Origin: Gemmatimonadota bacterium
Lineage (GTDB): Bacteria; Latescibacterota; UBA2968; UBA8231
DNA: 11,321 nt
Direction of reading: 5' to 3'
Assembly: GCA_026706505.1 (NCBI GenBank)
Contig: JAPOYQ010000914.1
Span: forward strand, 1 to 11,321
Shown: piece after piece, positions 1-5,567 of the stretch
How the letters are laid out: each line of letters opens with the position of its first letter
How positions within the stretch are numbered: position 1 is the first letter of the stretch
Position numbers and translations under genes: made by a program
The notes under the pieces: generated by a model
The model's database searches: none
What the model saw: only the letters and a program-made list of their open reading frames with translations
Told to the model about the DNA's origin: nothing

Positions 1-500
1 ATAAGGCCACATCGGCGATTGGTAAATCGAGTTGGTGATGGGGCACCCGGGCACGGGGGGGCTGGTCTCTTTGGTGGAACGACGCTCGCGCTATACCCTG
101 CTGGGCAAAGTCGGCTCCAAACAGGCCGAGCACGTGGCGGCGACCACCATTGGGTTGCTCACGCCCCATAAGGAGCACACCCAGACGATTACGGCCGATA
201 ACGGCAAGGAGTTTGCCCACCATGCCACGATCGCCCAGACGTTGGACGCGATCGTCTATTTTGCCCATCCCTATCATGCCTGGGAACGGGGACAAAGGCG
301 AGAACACCAACGGGCTGATTCGCCCGTATGTGCCCAAAGGTACGGCCTTGGATTCGCTGTCTGACCAACAGATCCATCACATCATGGAGCGGCTCAATCA
401 TCGGCCGCGAAAGGGATTGGCATTTCAAACGCCATACGAGATCTTATCCAAGGAAACAGGAGTTAAACCTAAACACGGCCAAATTGCATTTACAAGTTGA
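1..500 (+). pseudogene. IS30-family transposase remnant (3' part, disrupted)
   Basis: The conceptual product is the C-terminal DDE catalytic half of an IS30-family transposase. In one frame one reads GDW-stop-IELVMG, LVERRSRYTL, TTIGLLTPHK, TITADNGKEFAHH and YFAHPYHAWERG. The reading then continues one frame over with GENTNGLIRPYVPKGT and HHIMERLNHRPRKGL. Three lesions are visible. There is a TAA at 23-25 where the family has Glu after GDW. There is a GAG (Glu) at 29-31 where the family usually has the first catalytic Asp. There is a one-base frame change near 287-299, just before the catalytic Glu codon (300-302). The second catalytic Asp (DN, codon 197-199) is intact. The 5' part lies outside the window. 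No terminal inverted repeat could be assigned to the right of the stop at 498-500. A non-functional insertion-sequence scar is very likely. Confidence 0.9.
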
Positions 501-829
501 ATCCGCGCCACTTTTTCAGATGCACTCGTTTGGGTTCGAAAACACATCTGGCAACATTTTTCAACGTCAACGCCATACCCAGACAGGCAAAAACCAACAG
601 CGGCTCGCCTTGGTCCCGATCTTCGTTGTCGGCGTGCTGCCGGTCGCTCCTGTGCGCGAGCTACGACCTTGGCTCCGTCCGCGACGCCCGGGCAGCGAAT
701 CCGGTCGCAGATCGCGGCGTCAACGCACGTATCCCCCAGCAGTCGGCGCGGCGTAGAGAGCAGGTTCAGGCGCGACGCCGGGAGCGTGAGAGGTTGTCCC
801 GTGATACACATCTGGCGGTCCGGCGACAC
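425..829 (-). CDS. Doubtful small ORF directly downstream of the permease
   Basis: I do not recognise this frame. It opens with GTG two bases after the permease stop, preceded by a modest AAGG. It would encode 134 residues. The first roughly 65 codons show a strong G/C preference at the third position, as in neighbouring real genes, and include four cysteines (for example DTCVDAAICDRIRCPG). After about position 634 this bias fades and the product becomes arginine-rich and repetitive in basic residues, which looks like out-of-frame reading. The end also runs into the transposase remnant. It could be the 5' part of a gene cut off or frameshifted by the insertion sequence, or simply chance. No signal peptide, membrane segment or known domain is visible. 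Confidence 0.18.
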   Translation of the reverse strand: MSPDRQMCITGQPLTLPASRLNLLSTPRRLLGDTCVDAAICDRIRCPGVADGAKVVARAQERPAARRQRRSGPRRAAVGFCLSGYGVDVEKCCQMCFRTQTSASEKVARIQLVNAIWPCLGLTPVSLDKISYGV

Positions 830-831
830 CT
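501..831. other. Intergenic stretch without a recognised gene
   Basis: These 331 bases lie between the transposase remnant and the stop of the permease gene. No RNA gene, strong hairpin or family-recognisable protein is visible on the plus strand. The right part (about 634-829) contains a minus-strand open frame, listed separately at low confidence. The left part (about 501-600) is less GC-rich and may include the outer end of the insertion sequence, but I could not identify its terminal repeat. Confidence 0.6.
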
Positions 832-2538
832 TCAGTGCATCAAACGGATTCTCAAGCGGTGACGTCCGTCCAATACGTCCATCCTGAGGTTGTCCGCGAG
901 TTGACCGACCAAATAGCCGGAAAGCCGCACCAGACCGCCTTCATCCAGGATTTCGTCCGGTGTCGGCCGGTCTCTCGGTAACATGATCGGTTCACCTGCG
1001 TAGCATAGCTCGATATGGAGGTTGAGCTCGTCGAACACTACCTCCACGCTTACAACGCCTTGTACCAACTCCGCGTCAGCGGCAGCTTCGGCAAACTCGG
1101 TGATAATCGACATCGCGCGGGTGATTACATCGGCGCGCGCTCCCCAAGCCGCACCGCTCGCCTCAATGAAATCCGCGATAGTCGCGGATGCATCCGCTCC
1201 CGGCGCGAATTCGAAAGAGCGGCGCGTGGCGATGCCAATGCGGAACAGTAGATTGAGAACGACGGCCGTGACCATGGTCAGGGACAGGGAAGAGCTGAAC
1301 ACCGGTGCGATCCAGGCCGGAACCCCAGCGTATAGGTGGGGTCCGAGGTCCGCGCTCAGGCCCATCGTGAGGGCGAGGCCAACGACCAGTATCTTGCGCG
1401 TATCGAGCATCCTCGAACAGATCACCTGAATTCCGGCGACGATCATGAAGGCCGCGGCGAACATGAGTGCAGCACCCATCACGGGCGTGGGGATAATGCT
1501 CACGAGGGCCGCCACTTTGGGGAAGAAGGCCAGCATGATCGTCAGGCCGCCCGCCACGAAGCCGATCCAGCGGCTGGCCGCGCCTGTCGCAATGGCGCAC
1601 CCTATGTTGGACGTGGAGGTGGCCTGCCCGGCCCCGCCGAAGATGCCTGCGGACATGGTGCCTGCCGCATCGGCGAGAATCCCGCGCCCAATCGTGCCGA
1701 AATCGGGACGCCTCCAGTCCGAGGCGTCGATCTTCTGACACACGCTCAAGTCACCTGCTCCCTTGAGAGCGGCGGTGAGTCCCGCGATGCCAAACGGGAT
1801 TGCGAGCGCGATGTCAAAAGACCAATCCATGGCCACCAATCCGGGCGCGGAAAGGAAGGGGGCGGCTTCAAGCGGTGCGAGGTCATCAACGGTCGTGAGA
1901 CCGCACAACCAAGAAACAACGCACCCGACGCCAATCCCGATAACGACGCAGTAGAGTCGCCAAGGGCCCTTGCGCAGGACGCTGAAAGCGCACATCACCG
2001 CCAAAGCGATGCCGCCAACCAGAACCTCTCGAACATCCGAAACGGTGTCCTCGCCGCTCACTCCGACAAATCTCGAAACGCTTATCTGGATAACCCACAG
2101 CCCGACCATCGTGACCACCACGCCCGTCACCTCGGTCGGAAGGAGCGCCCGTAAGCGCGGCAGCAGACGCGAGAACAGCGCCTCGACGAGTCCGGCGAAG
2201 AAGAGCATGCCGAACAGAAGGGACAGGCCGCCGCTCTTGATTGCCAGCAGCGACGCAGGAAAATAAACCGGCGTGCCTACGCCGGGACACAGATAGCCGG
2301 AACCGAAGGGACCCTTGCGCAGCCCCTGCAAAATCGTCGCAACTCCGACGGCGATCAGGGTCGCTTGGACCAGATGCTGCGTCTGGTTTGGATCCGCGTC
2401 AGCCTCGACCGCGAGGATGACTGGGAAGATCAGTCCGACCGAGGCGATGAGCAGGTGTTGGAAGCCCAAGGTGGCAAGAGTAGCACCCCTCGGTCTGTCG
2501 TCTGACCCATAGATGATTTCGGTTGGTCTGCGAGCCAT
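832..2538 (-). CDS. NAT/NCS2-family nucleobase permease with C-terminal HATPase-like domain
   Basis: This is an inner-membrane nucleobase:cation symporter of the NAT/NCS2 (UraA/XanQ) type, 568 residues long; ordinary members have about 430-480. Hallmarks seen are the QH pair of the first helix (residues 27-28, GFQHLL), GPFGSGYLCPGVGTPVYFP (77-94) in the early core, and the NxGxxxxTG signature (N311 to G319). Many hydrophobic helices span roughly 20-435. Two spots differ from XanQ/UraA. The acidic residue of helix 8 is replaced by Lys259 in the frame LKGAGD. Ser310 precedes the signature Asn where Gln or Glu is usual. Residues about 450-568 form a soluble tail with a mixed alpha/beta pattern (VSVEVVFDELNLHIELCYAGEP) that resembles a GHKL/HATPase fold. 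The start ATG follows AGGAA at six bases. The gene is monocistronic in view. Substrate (xanthine, urate or uracil) cannot be told. Confidence 0.88.
   Translation of the reverse strand: MARRPTEIIYGSDDRPRGATLATLGFQHLLIASVGLIFPVILAVEADADPNQTQHLVQATLIAVGVATILQGLRKGPFGSGYLCPGVGTPVYFPASLLAIKSGGLSLLFGMLFFAGLVEALFSRLLPRLRALLPTEVTGVVVTMVGLWVIQISVSRFVGVSGEDTVSDVREVLVGGIALAVMCAFSVLRKGPWRLYCVVIGIGVGCVVSWLCGLTTVDDLAPLEAAPFLSAPGLVAMDWSFDIALAIPFGIAGLTAALKGAGDLSVCQKIDASDWRRPDFGTIGRGILADAAGTMSAGIFGGAGQATSTSNIGCAIATGAASRWIGFVAGGLTIMLAFFPKVAALVSIIPTPVMGAALMFAAAFMIVAGIQVICSRMLDTRKILVVGLALTMGLSADLGPHLYAGVPAWIAPVFSSSLSLTMVTAVVLNLLFRIGIATRRSFEFAPGADASATIADFIEASGAAWGARADVITRAMSIITEFAEAAADAELVQGVVSVEVVFDELNLHIELCYAGEPIMLPRDRPTPDEILDEGGLVRLSGYLVGQLADNLRMDVLDGRHRLRIRLMH
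1171..1189. repeat. 8-bp stem, 3-base loop inverted repeat inside the permease gene
   Basis: ATCCGCGA (1171-1178) and TCGCGGAT (1182-1189) are perfect complements around TAG. It lies at the junction between the membrane part and the HATPase-like tail of the permease (SATIADF). It may be chance in GC-rich coding DNA or a stem in the mRNA. Confidence 0.4.
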
Positions 2539-2638
2539 AGCGATTCCTGTGACTGTGGCGATTATCTGCTAAGTACCTGTCCAGTTGACGGGGTACACCT
2601 CACTCCTCCGACAAGGTCAGGGTATATCTGATTAAGGA

Positions 2639-2707
2639 CGGGAGGTGTCGGCTATTGTCAGAATCGCCGATGGCTTCTTAGTCATATGCCCCACTCCACA
2701 CCTCCCG
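2639..2707. repeat. 10-bp inverted repeat with 49-base spacer
   Basis: CGGGAGGTGT at 2639-2648 is matched exactly by its reverse complement ACACCTCCCG at 2698-2707. The spacer is AT-richer than the genes. The arms could be ends of a small mobile element, a paired operator upstream of the permease, or the base of a long stem. No coding frame lies between them. Confidence 0.6.
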
Positions 2708-2745
2708 CCTCTTGTGCCTTGGGCACTCAGGGATATAATTTCCAT

Positions 2746-2777
2746 AAAAAACGCGGAGTAGACCAGCTACTCCGCGT
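2746..2777 (-). terminator. Rho-independent terminator of the sigma-factor/Spy operon
   Basis: Read on the minus strand, a perfect 11-bp stem (ACGCGGAGTAG pairing with CTACTCCGCGT, loop of five bases) is followed at once by a run of T residues (2750-2746). It starts 40 bases beyond the stop of the Spy-like gene. The T run is on the minus-strand side only, so it ends transcription of the leftward operon. Confidence 0.92.
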
Positions 2778-2816
2778 CGTTCTGAAAAATGGGAAAAGGA
2801 AAATGGGAATCGGTGC

Positions 2817-3428
2817 TTACCGCTTGCCGCGCCAGCGCCTGCCGCTGCCGTAAAACGCCTCATCCTTCATCTCTTCTAGCTTTTCGCGCTGCTCGTCGGT
2901 CAAGACGCTTTCCAAAGCCGTGCGGTGCTTTTGGCGCGTTTCGCGTATTTCTGTGCGGTGTTCTGTGCGCAATTCCACGAACTGTTCCTTCTGTTCGTCG
3001 GTCAGGTCTAGCCTTGAAAATGCGCCTTGGCCGCCGCGCCGGCCGTCGTGCCGACCCTTACCGCCGCGCCGCATGTCGTGCCGATCCTTGTCCCCCCAGC
3101 CGCGCCGGTCGAAAAACTCGCCGCGCTTGGCGCGCATTTCTTTGAGGGTCTCCTGCTGCTCCTCGGTCAAAATGTTCATTACAGCTTCGCGCTGCTCCTT
3201 GCCCATGGCGGCCATGGCCTCGCGCTGCTCGCGCCTGGCCTCCACGTGTTCCTTGCGCAACGCTTGCAACTGCTCCTTCTGCTCGTCGGTCAGGTCGAGA
3301 CGCCCCAGCATCCACGGCATGGGCTGCCTGTGTTCCCGCATCTTTTCCCCGCGCTCGGCTACGGCTACGGTGGCCAGCGCGCCGAGTGCTAGCGCGACGC
3401 CGGCTGAGATGATCCATTTCTTTTTCAT
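2817..3428 (-). CDS. Secreted Spy/CpxP-like LTxxQ-repeat protein (periplasmic chaperone type)
   Basis: This is a 203-residue exported protein. It has a lysine-rich start, a hydrophobic stretch and a likely signal-peptidase site after AVA (residue 24). The mature part carries two copies of a Spy/CpxP-type helical unit. The first has LDLTDEQKEQLQALRKEH (44-61) and ILTEEQQETLKEMR (86-99). The second has LDLTDEQKEQFVELRTEH (140-157) and VLTDEQREKLEEMK (175-188). The halves are joined by a Gly/Arg/His/Asp-rich linker (about 108-136). Spy and CpxP bind unfolded proteins or sense metals and stress in the periplasm; typical members carry one unit, so this is an internal duplication. A GGAG lies eight bases before the ATG. 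It is the last gene of the sigma-factor operon, 108 bases behind the membrane-anchored homologue, and is followed by a strong terminator. Confidence 0.85.
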   Translation of the reverse strand: MKKKWIISAGVALALGALATVAVAERGEKMREHRQPMPWMLGRLDLTDEQKEQLQALRKEHVEARREQREAMAAMGKEQREAVMNILTEEQQETLKEMRAKRGEFFDRRGWGDKDRHDMRRGGKGRHDGRRGGQGAFSRLDLTDEQKEQFVELRTEHRTEIRETRQKHRTALESVLTDEQREKLEEMKDEAFYGSGRRWRGKR

Positions 3429-3486
3429 TTTACGTTCTCCGCATTGGGTGGTTAGTTGGGTTTGCCGCCGCTAGTTGGCGGTTCGT

Positions 3487-3504
3487 GAGAAATGGCCGTT
3501 TCTC
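3487..3504. repeat. 18-base near-palindrome between the two LTxxQ genes
   Basis: GAGAAATGGCCGTTTCTC is self-complementary apart from one T/G position. It lies in the 108-base gap ahead of the secreted Spy-like gene. It could be an operator, a small hairpin that tunes expression of the last gene in the operon, or chance. A second weak stem (CCGCC 3465-3469 with GGCGG 3477-3481) sits beside it. Confidence 0.4.
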
Positions 3505-3536
3505 TTCTCTACGCCCCATTAGACCACCGATTGATG

Positions 3537-3947
3537 CTATTTATTCCCGTGCGGTTTCACTTTTTTGTGGTGCTGTCGTTCGCGCCAAGGTCCCATCAGC
3601 TCCCCAAAGCGCCGCAGCCGCCGATCCATTCGCCGCAGTTGCTCTTCAGATAACAAGGGGGCTAGCTCGGCCCGCGACGCATCCAACTGCTCCTTTAGGG
3701 CCTCCCGGTGCTTGGCATTAAGTTCGCGGAGCGCTGTCGCGTGTCGCCGCAGCACGGCCCGCACGGCTTGGCGCTGCTCTTCGTCCTGCGGCGCTATCAA
3801 CCGCTCGGTGCTGCGGACGAAGTAACGAGAATGCGGAATGGGCCGCAGGCGGTCGCGGACAAACCACCCGGAGAGCAGAGTCCCGATCAGCACGCCGATG
3901 AGCAGGGTGCTAAAGAGAATGAGCGCGCCTTTAGTTCTCCCTCGCAT
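3537..3947 (-). CDS. Membrane-anchored LTxxQ-like protein (CnrX/Spy-type periplasmic sensor)
   Basis: This 136-residue protein has one N-terminal membrane segment (about residues 8-29, GALILFSTLLIGVLIGTLL) without a convincing cleavage site, then a strongly charged helical periplasmic part. In that part, APQDEEQRQAVRAVLRRH (52-69) and APLLSEEQLRRM (96-107) occupy the places of the two LTxxQ motifs of Spy/CpxP/CnrX-type proteins. The C-terminus is His/Lys-rich (RQHHKKVKPHGNK), possibly metal-binding, but that is inference. The ATG follows the anti-sigma stop after a single base, so the two are probably translationally coupled. In CnrYXH-like systems a membrane-anchored CnrX protein passes the metal signal to the anti-sigma factor; the order sigma, anti-sigma, CnrX-like here fits such a role. 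A plain membrane-tethered chaperone is the alternative. Confidence 0.72.
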   Translation of the reverse strand: MRGRTKGALILFSTLLIGVLIGTLLSGWFVRDRLRPIPHSRYFVRSTERLIAPQDEEQRQAVRAVLRRHATALRELNAKHREALKEQLDASRAELAPLLSEEQLRRMDRRLRRFGELMGPWRERQHHKKVKPHGNK

Positions 3948-3948
3948 G

Positions 3949-4359
3949 TCACATGTCCAGTACGTACGCTGCTTCGGGCGTGGCGGGCACCGCGGCGAAA
4001 ACCGCGGCGAAGAACGAGGCGTCGTCGCCGATGAGTTCGCGCTCGTTCCAGTTGCTCAGTGCCAAAAAGGCGACCACTGCTATGGCAACCGGAGCGAAGG
4101 GGCGAAAGAGCCACACAAGGGCATCGGTGAGGCTTTCCTCGCGCTGACTTTTGATGCGCTGCGCGACGCGGGTGGCAAAGAACGGCCGGAACGAGTCGGC
4201 GCGACTTTCCTGCAAAAGGCCGCTGACTTTTTGCAGGCGCTCCCATTCGGCGCGGAGCGCATCGTCGGTAGCTAGGGCGCGCTCGAATGCCTCGCGCTCG
4301 CTCGCGCTCAATTCGCCGGTCAGCGCCCTCAGCATTTCGCTGCGATAGCTGTCAGTCAT
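3949..4359 (-). CDS. Single-pass membrane anti-sigma factor
   Basis: This is a 136-residue protein that starts inside the end of the sigma-factor gene; the shared eight bases are ATGACTGA. Residues 1-60 form a charged helical cytoplasmic domain (EMLRALTGELSASEREAFERALATDD), the layout of anti-sigma domains that clamp ECF sigma factors. One membrane helix follows (about 82-103, VWLFRPFAPVAIAVVAFLALS), then a short periplasmic tail of about 33 residues. The HxxxCxxC zinc motif of ZAS-type anti-sigmas is absent, so this belongs to the zinc-free group. A 12-base tandem repeat (ACCGCGGCGAA at 3989-3999 and 4001-4011) encodes a doubled FAAV near the C-terminus. The assignment rests mainly on position and topology; sequence similarity to a named family was not recognised. 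Confidence 0.75.
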   Translation of the reverse strand: MTDSYRSEMLRALTGELSASEREAFERALATDDALRAEWERLQKVSGLLQESRADSFRPFFATRVAQRIKSQREESLTDALVWLFRPFAPVAIAVVAFLALSNWNERELIGDDASFFAAVFAAVPATPEAAYVLDM

Positions 4360-4948
4360 ATAGGTCCTCGTCTTTGAGGATGGTCTCTAGCTGTTTCATG
4401 CCGCGCGCGAGCCGCGAGAGCACCGTGCCCTCGGCGACCTCCAACAGCGCAGCCGTCTCCTTAGTCGAATAACCCTCGATCATCCGCAGCACCACCACCG
4501 CCCGGAAAGCCGGATTGAGTTGGTCGAGAGCTGCCTGCACTGCTTGTTCGCGCTCGCTCGCGGCCTGTTCGTCGCGGCCATCGACGCTCGGCTCGGGCGG
4601 AGCCTGTTCGTCGTCGCGGCTCCAGAAGCGCCAGCGCTGCCGCTTGCGGCGCTCTAGCGCGTTGAGCGAGAGGTTGATGGCAATGCGCGTCAAATAGGTG
4701 CCCAGCGCCGCGTCGCCGCGAAACTTGTCCAGCGATTGGTAAAAGCGGACAAAGGTTTCCTGCCCCACGTCGTCGGCCTCGTCGCCTGGCCCTAACATGC
4801 CCACGACTGTAGCAGCCACTTGCGGCTCATAGCGTTCGATTAGGGCGCGCAAGGCCGCTTCGTCGCCCGCGCGCGCTTGGTCGATCAGGGCGCGGTCTGT
4901 GCCCACTTGCTCCGGCATATTATTAGACAATGTAAGGGGCAAAGTCAT
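4352..4948 (-). CDS. ECF-type RNA polymerase sigma factor
   Basis: This is a 198-residue sigma-70 family protein of the extracytoplasmic-function class: region 2 and region 4 only. Region 2 spans about residues 20-103 and includes DEADDVGQETFVRFYQSLDKFRG and YLTRIAINLSLNALERRKR (core binding and -10 recognition). A charged, low-complexity linker (about 104-135) follows. Region 4 spans about 139-190 (LDQLNPAFRAVVVLRMIEGYSTKETAALLEVAEGTVLSRLARGMKQL), a helix-turn-helix for -35 recognition. It directs polymerase to an envelope-stress regulon, most likely including its own operon, and is held by the anti-sigma encoded next. The chosen ATG has AGGTAGGG just upstream, closer than usual. A second ATG at codon 11 (4918-4916) is possible and would give a larger gap to the divergent gene. 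No clear ECF-type -35 GAAC element was found upstream. Confidence 0.93.
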   Translation of the reverse strand: MTLPLTLSNNMPEQVGTDRALIDQARAGDEAALRALIERYEPQVAATVVGMLGPGDEADDVGQETFVRFYQSLDKFRGDAALGTYLTRIAINLSLNALERRKRQRWRFWSRDDEQAPPEPSVDGRDEQAASEREQAVQAALDQLNPAFRAVVVLRMIEGYSTKETAALLEVAEGTVLSRLARGMKQLETILKDEDLYD

Positions 4949-4964
4949 TCCCTACCTAATAAAA

Positions 4965-5567
4965 ATGCGCAAAGTCGGCGGTCTTGCCGTCGGTGCCCAA
5001 TATCCGTTTTCTTTTTTTATGTTCTTAGCCATTTTCGCATCCCTGCTGTTGGTCGGCTGCCGTCCCGACCCCCCCAAAGCCCTCGACTTGGCTGGCAATC
5101 CGGTCGATCCCTTTGTCAACCGCGCTCCCGTTGTGGTTTTGCTCTTCGTCCAGACCGATTGCCCCATCTCCAACCGCTACGCTCCGACCATAGCGCGTCT
5201 TCACGCTCGCTTCCAGCCACAAGACGTTGCATTCTATCTGGTGTATCCCGACCGCCGCGAGGATGCGGACGCCATCCGCCGCCACGGTCGGGAATACGGC
5301 TTGCCGGGCCAAGCCCTGCGGGACGTGCAGCACGCCCTCGTCAAAAGAGTCGGCGCGAGTGTGACTCCAGAAGCCGTGGTTTTAGGTGCGCGAGGCAACG
5401 TCGTCTATCGGGGCCGCATCGACGACCGCTACATGGCTTTCGACCAAGTGCGCCCACAGCCGACCCGAAATGACCTCGCAAACGCCATAGAGGCCGCCCT
5501 CGCTGGCCACCCCCCAGACCCGAGCGCCACCGAGGCGATTGGCTGCTTTATCGCCGACCTGCAATGA
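4965..5567 (+). CDS. Redoxin-family (thioredoxin-fold) lipoprotein
   Basis: From the ATG at 4965 this is a 200-residue protein with a basic n-region, a hydrophobic segment and a lipobox LLVGC (Cys32), so it is probably a lipoprotein. The rest is a thioredoxin-like domain of the AhpC/TSA-redoxin type: VVVLLFVQTDCPISNRYAPTI (Cys66, CxxS in place of CxxC), SVTPEAVVLG with the cis-proline position, and VVYRGRIDD. A late Cys194 in ATEAIGCFI is in the place where relatives with the TDCPISNRYAP motif usually have a GC. Role: thiol redox chemistry or metal handling at the outside of the inner membrane or in the periplasm. It overlaps the following copper-domain gene by ATGA. The start is uncertain: no ribosome-binding site is visible, an upstream in-frame ATG exists at 4899, and ATG 5019 would also leave a short leader. 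Confidence 0.82.
   Translation: MRKVGGLAVGAQYPFSFFMFLAIFASLLLVGCRPDPPKALDLAGNPVDPFVNRAPVVVLLFVQTDCPISNRYAPTIARLHARFQPQDVAFYLVYPDRREDADAIRRHGREYGLPGQALRDVQHALVKRVGASVTPEAVVLGARGNVVYRGRIDDRYMAFDQVRPQPTRNDLANAIEAALAGHPPDPSATEAIGCFIADLQ

Larger units (their letters stand above)
2539..2816. other. Intergenic region between permease start and Spy-like gene end
   Basis: This 278-base stretch lies upstream of the permease and downstream of the sigma-factor operon, which both run leftwards. It must hold the permease promoter, but I see no convincing -35/-10 pair; GATAAT read on the minus strand near 2559-2564 is only a weak candidate. Apart from the terminator and the long-spaced inverted repeat listed separately, nothing coding is apparent. 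Confidence 0.5.

Noticed and set aside
1427..1436. CAGATCACCT shared between the permease gene and the palindrome half-site at 10936
   Set aside because: A ten-base match between distant coding regions is expected by chance at about this frequency, and the permease copy has no dyad partner.
1336..2154. Long plus-strand open frame (272 codons) opposite the permease
   Set aside because: It is an antisense shadow of the GC-rich permease gene; its product is low-complexity, rich in Arg, Gly, Glu and His, with no recognisable domain, while the minus-strand protein is a clear family member.
2581..2670. Possible insertion-sequence end (GTTGACGGGGTACACC and TGTCGGCTATTGTCAG)
   Set aside because: It resembles transposon termini in style, but I found no matching second end, target duplication or transposase nearby, so no element is called.
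2745..2777. Terminator hairpin read as a plus-strand terminator
   Set aside because: The run of T follows the stem only on the minus strand; on the plus strand the stem is followed by cgttctg, not a T tract.
2985..3298. Repeated GTCGGTCAGGTC-like units as a possible CRISPR or direct-repeat array
   Set aside because: There are only two copies, far apart, and both encode the same LTDEQ motif of a duplicated protein domain.
3027..3392. Plus-strand frame opposite the Spy-like gene with hydrophobic Leu/Ala runs
   Set aside because: The Leu-rich composition arises from the reverse complement of the Glu/Gln/Arg-rich LTxxQ repeats; no start signal or domain supports it.
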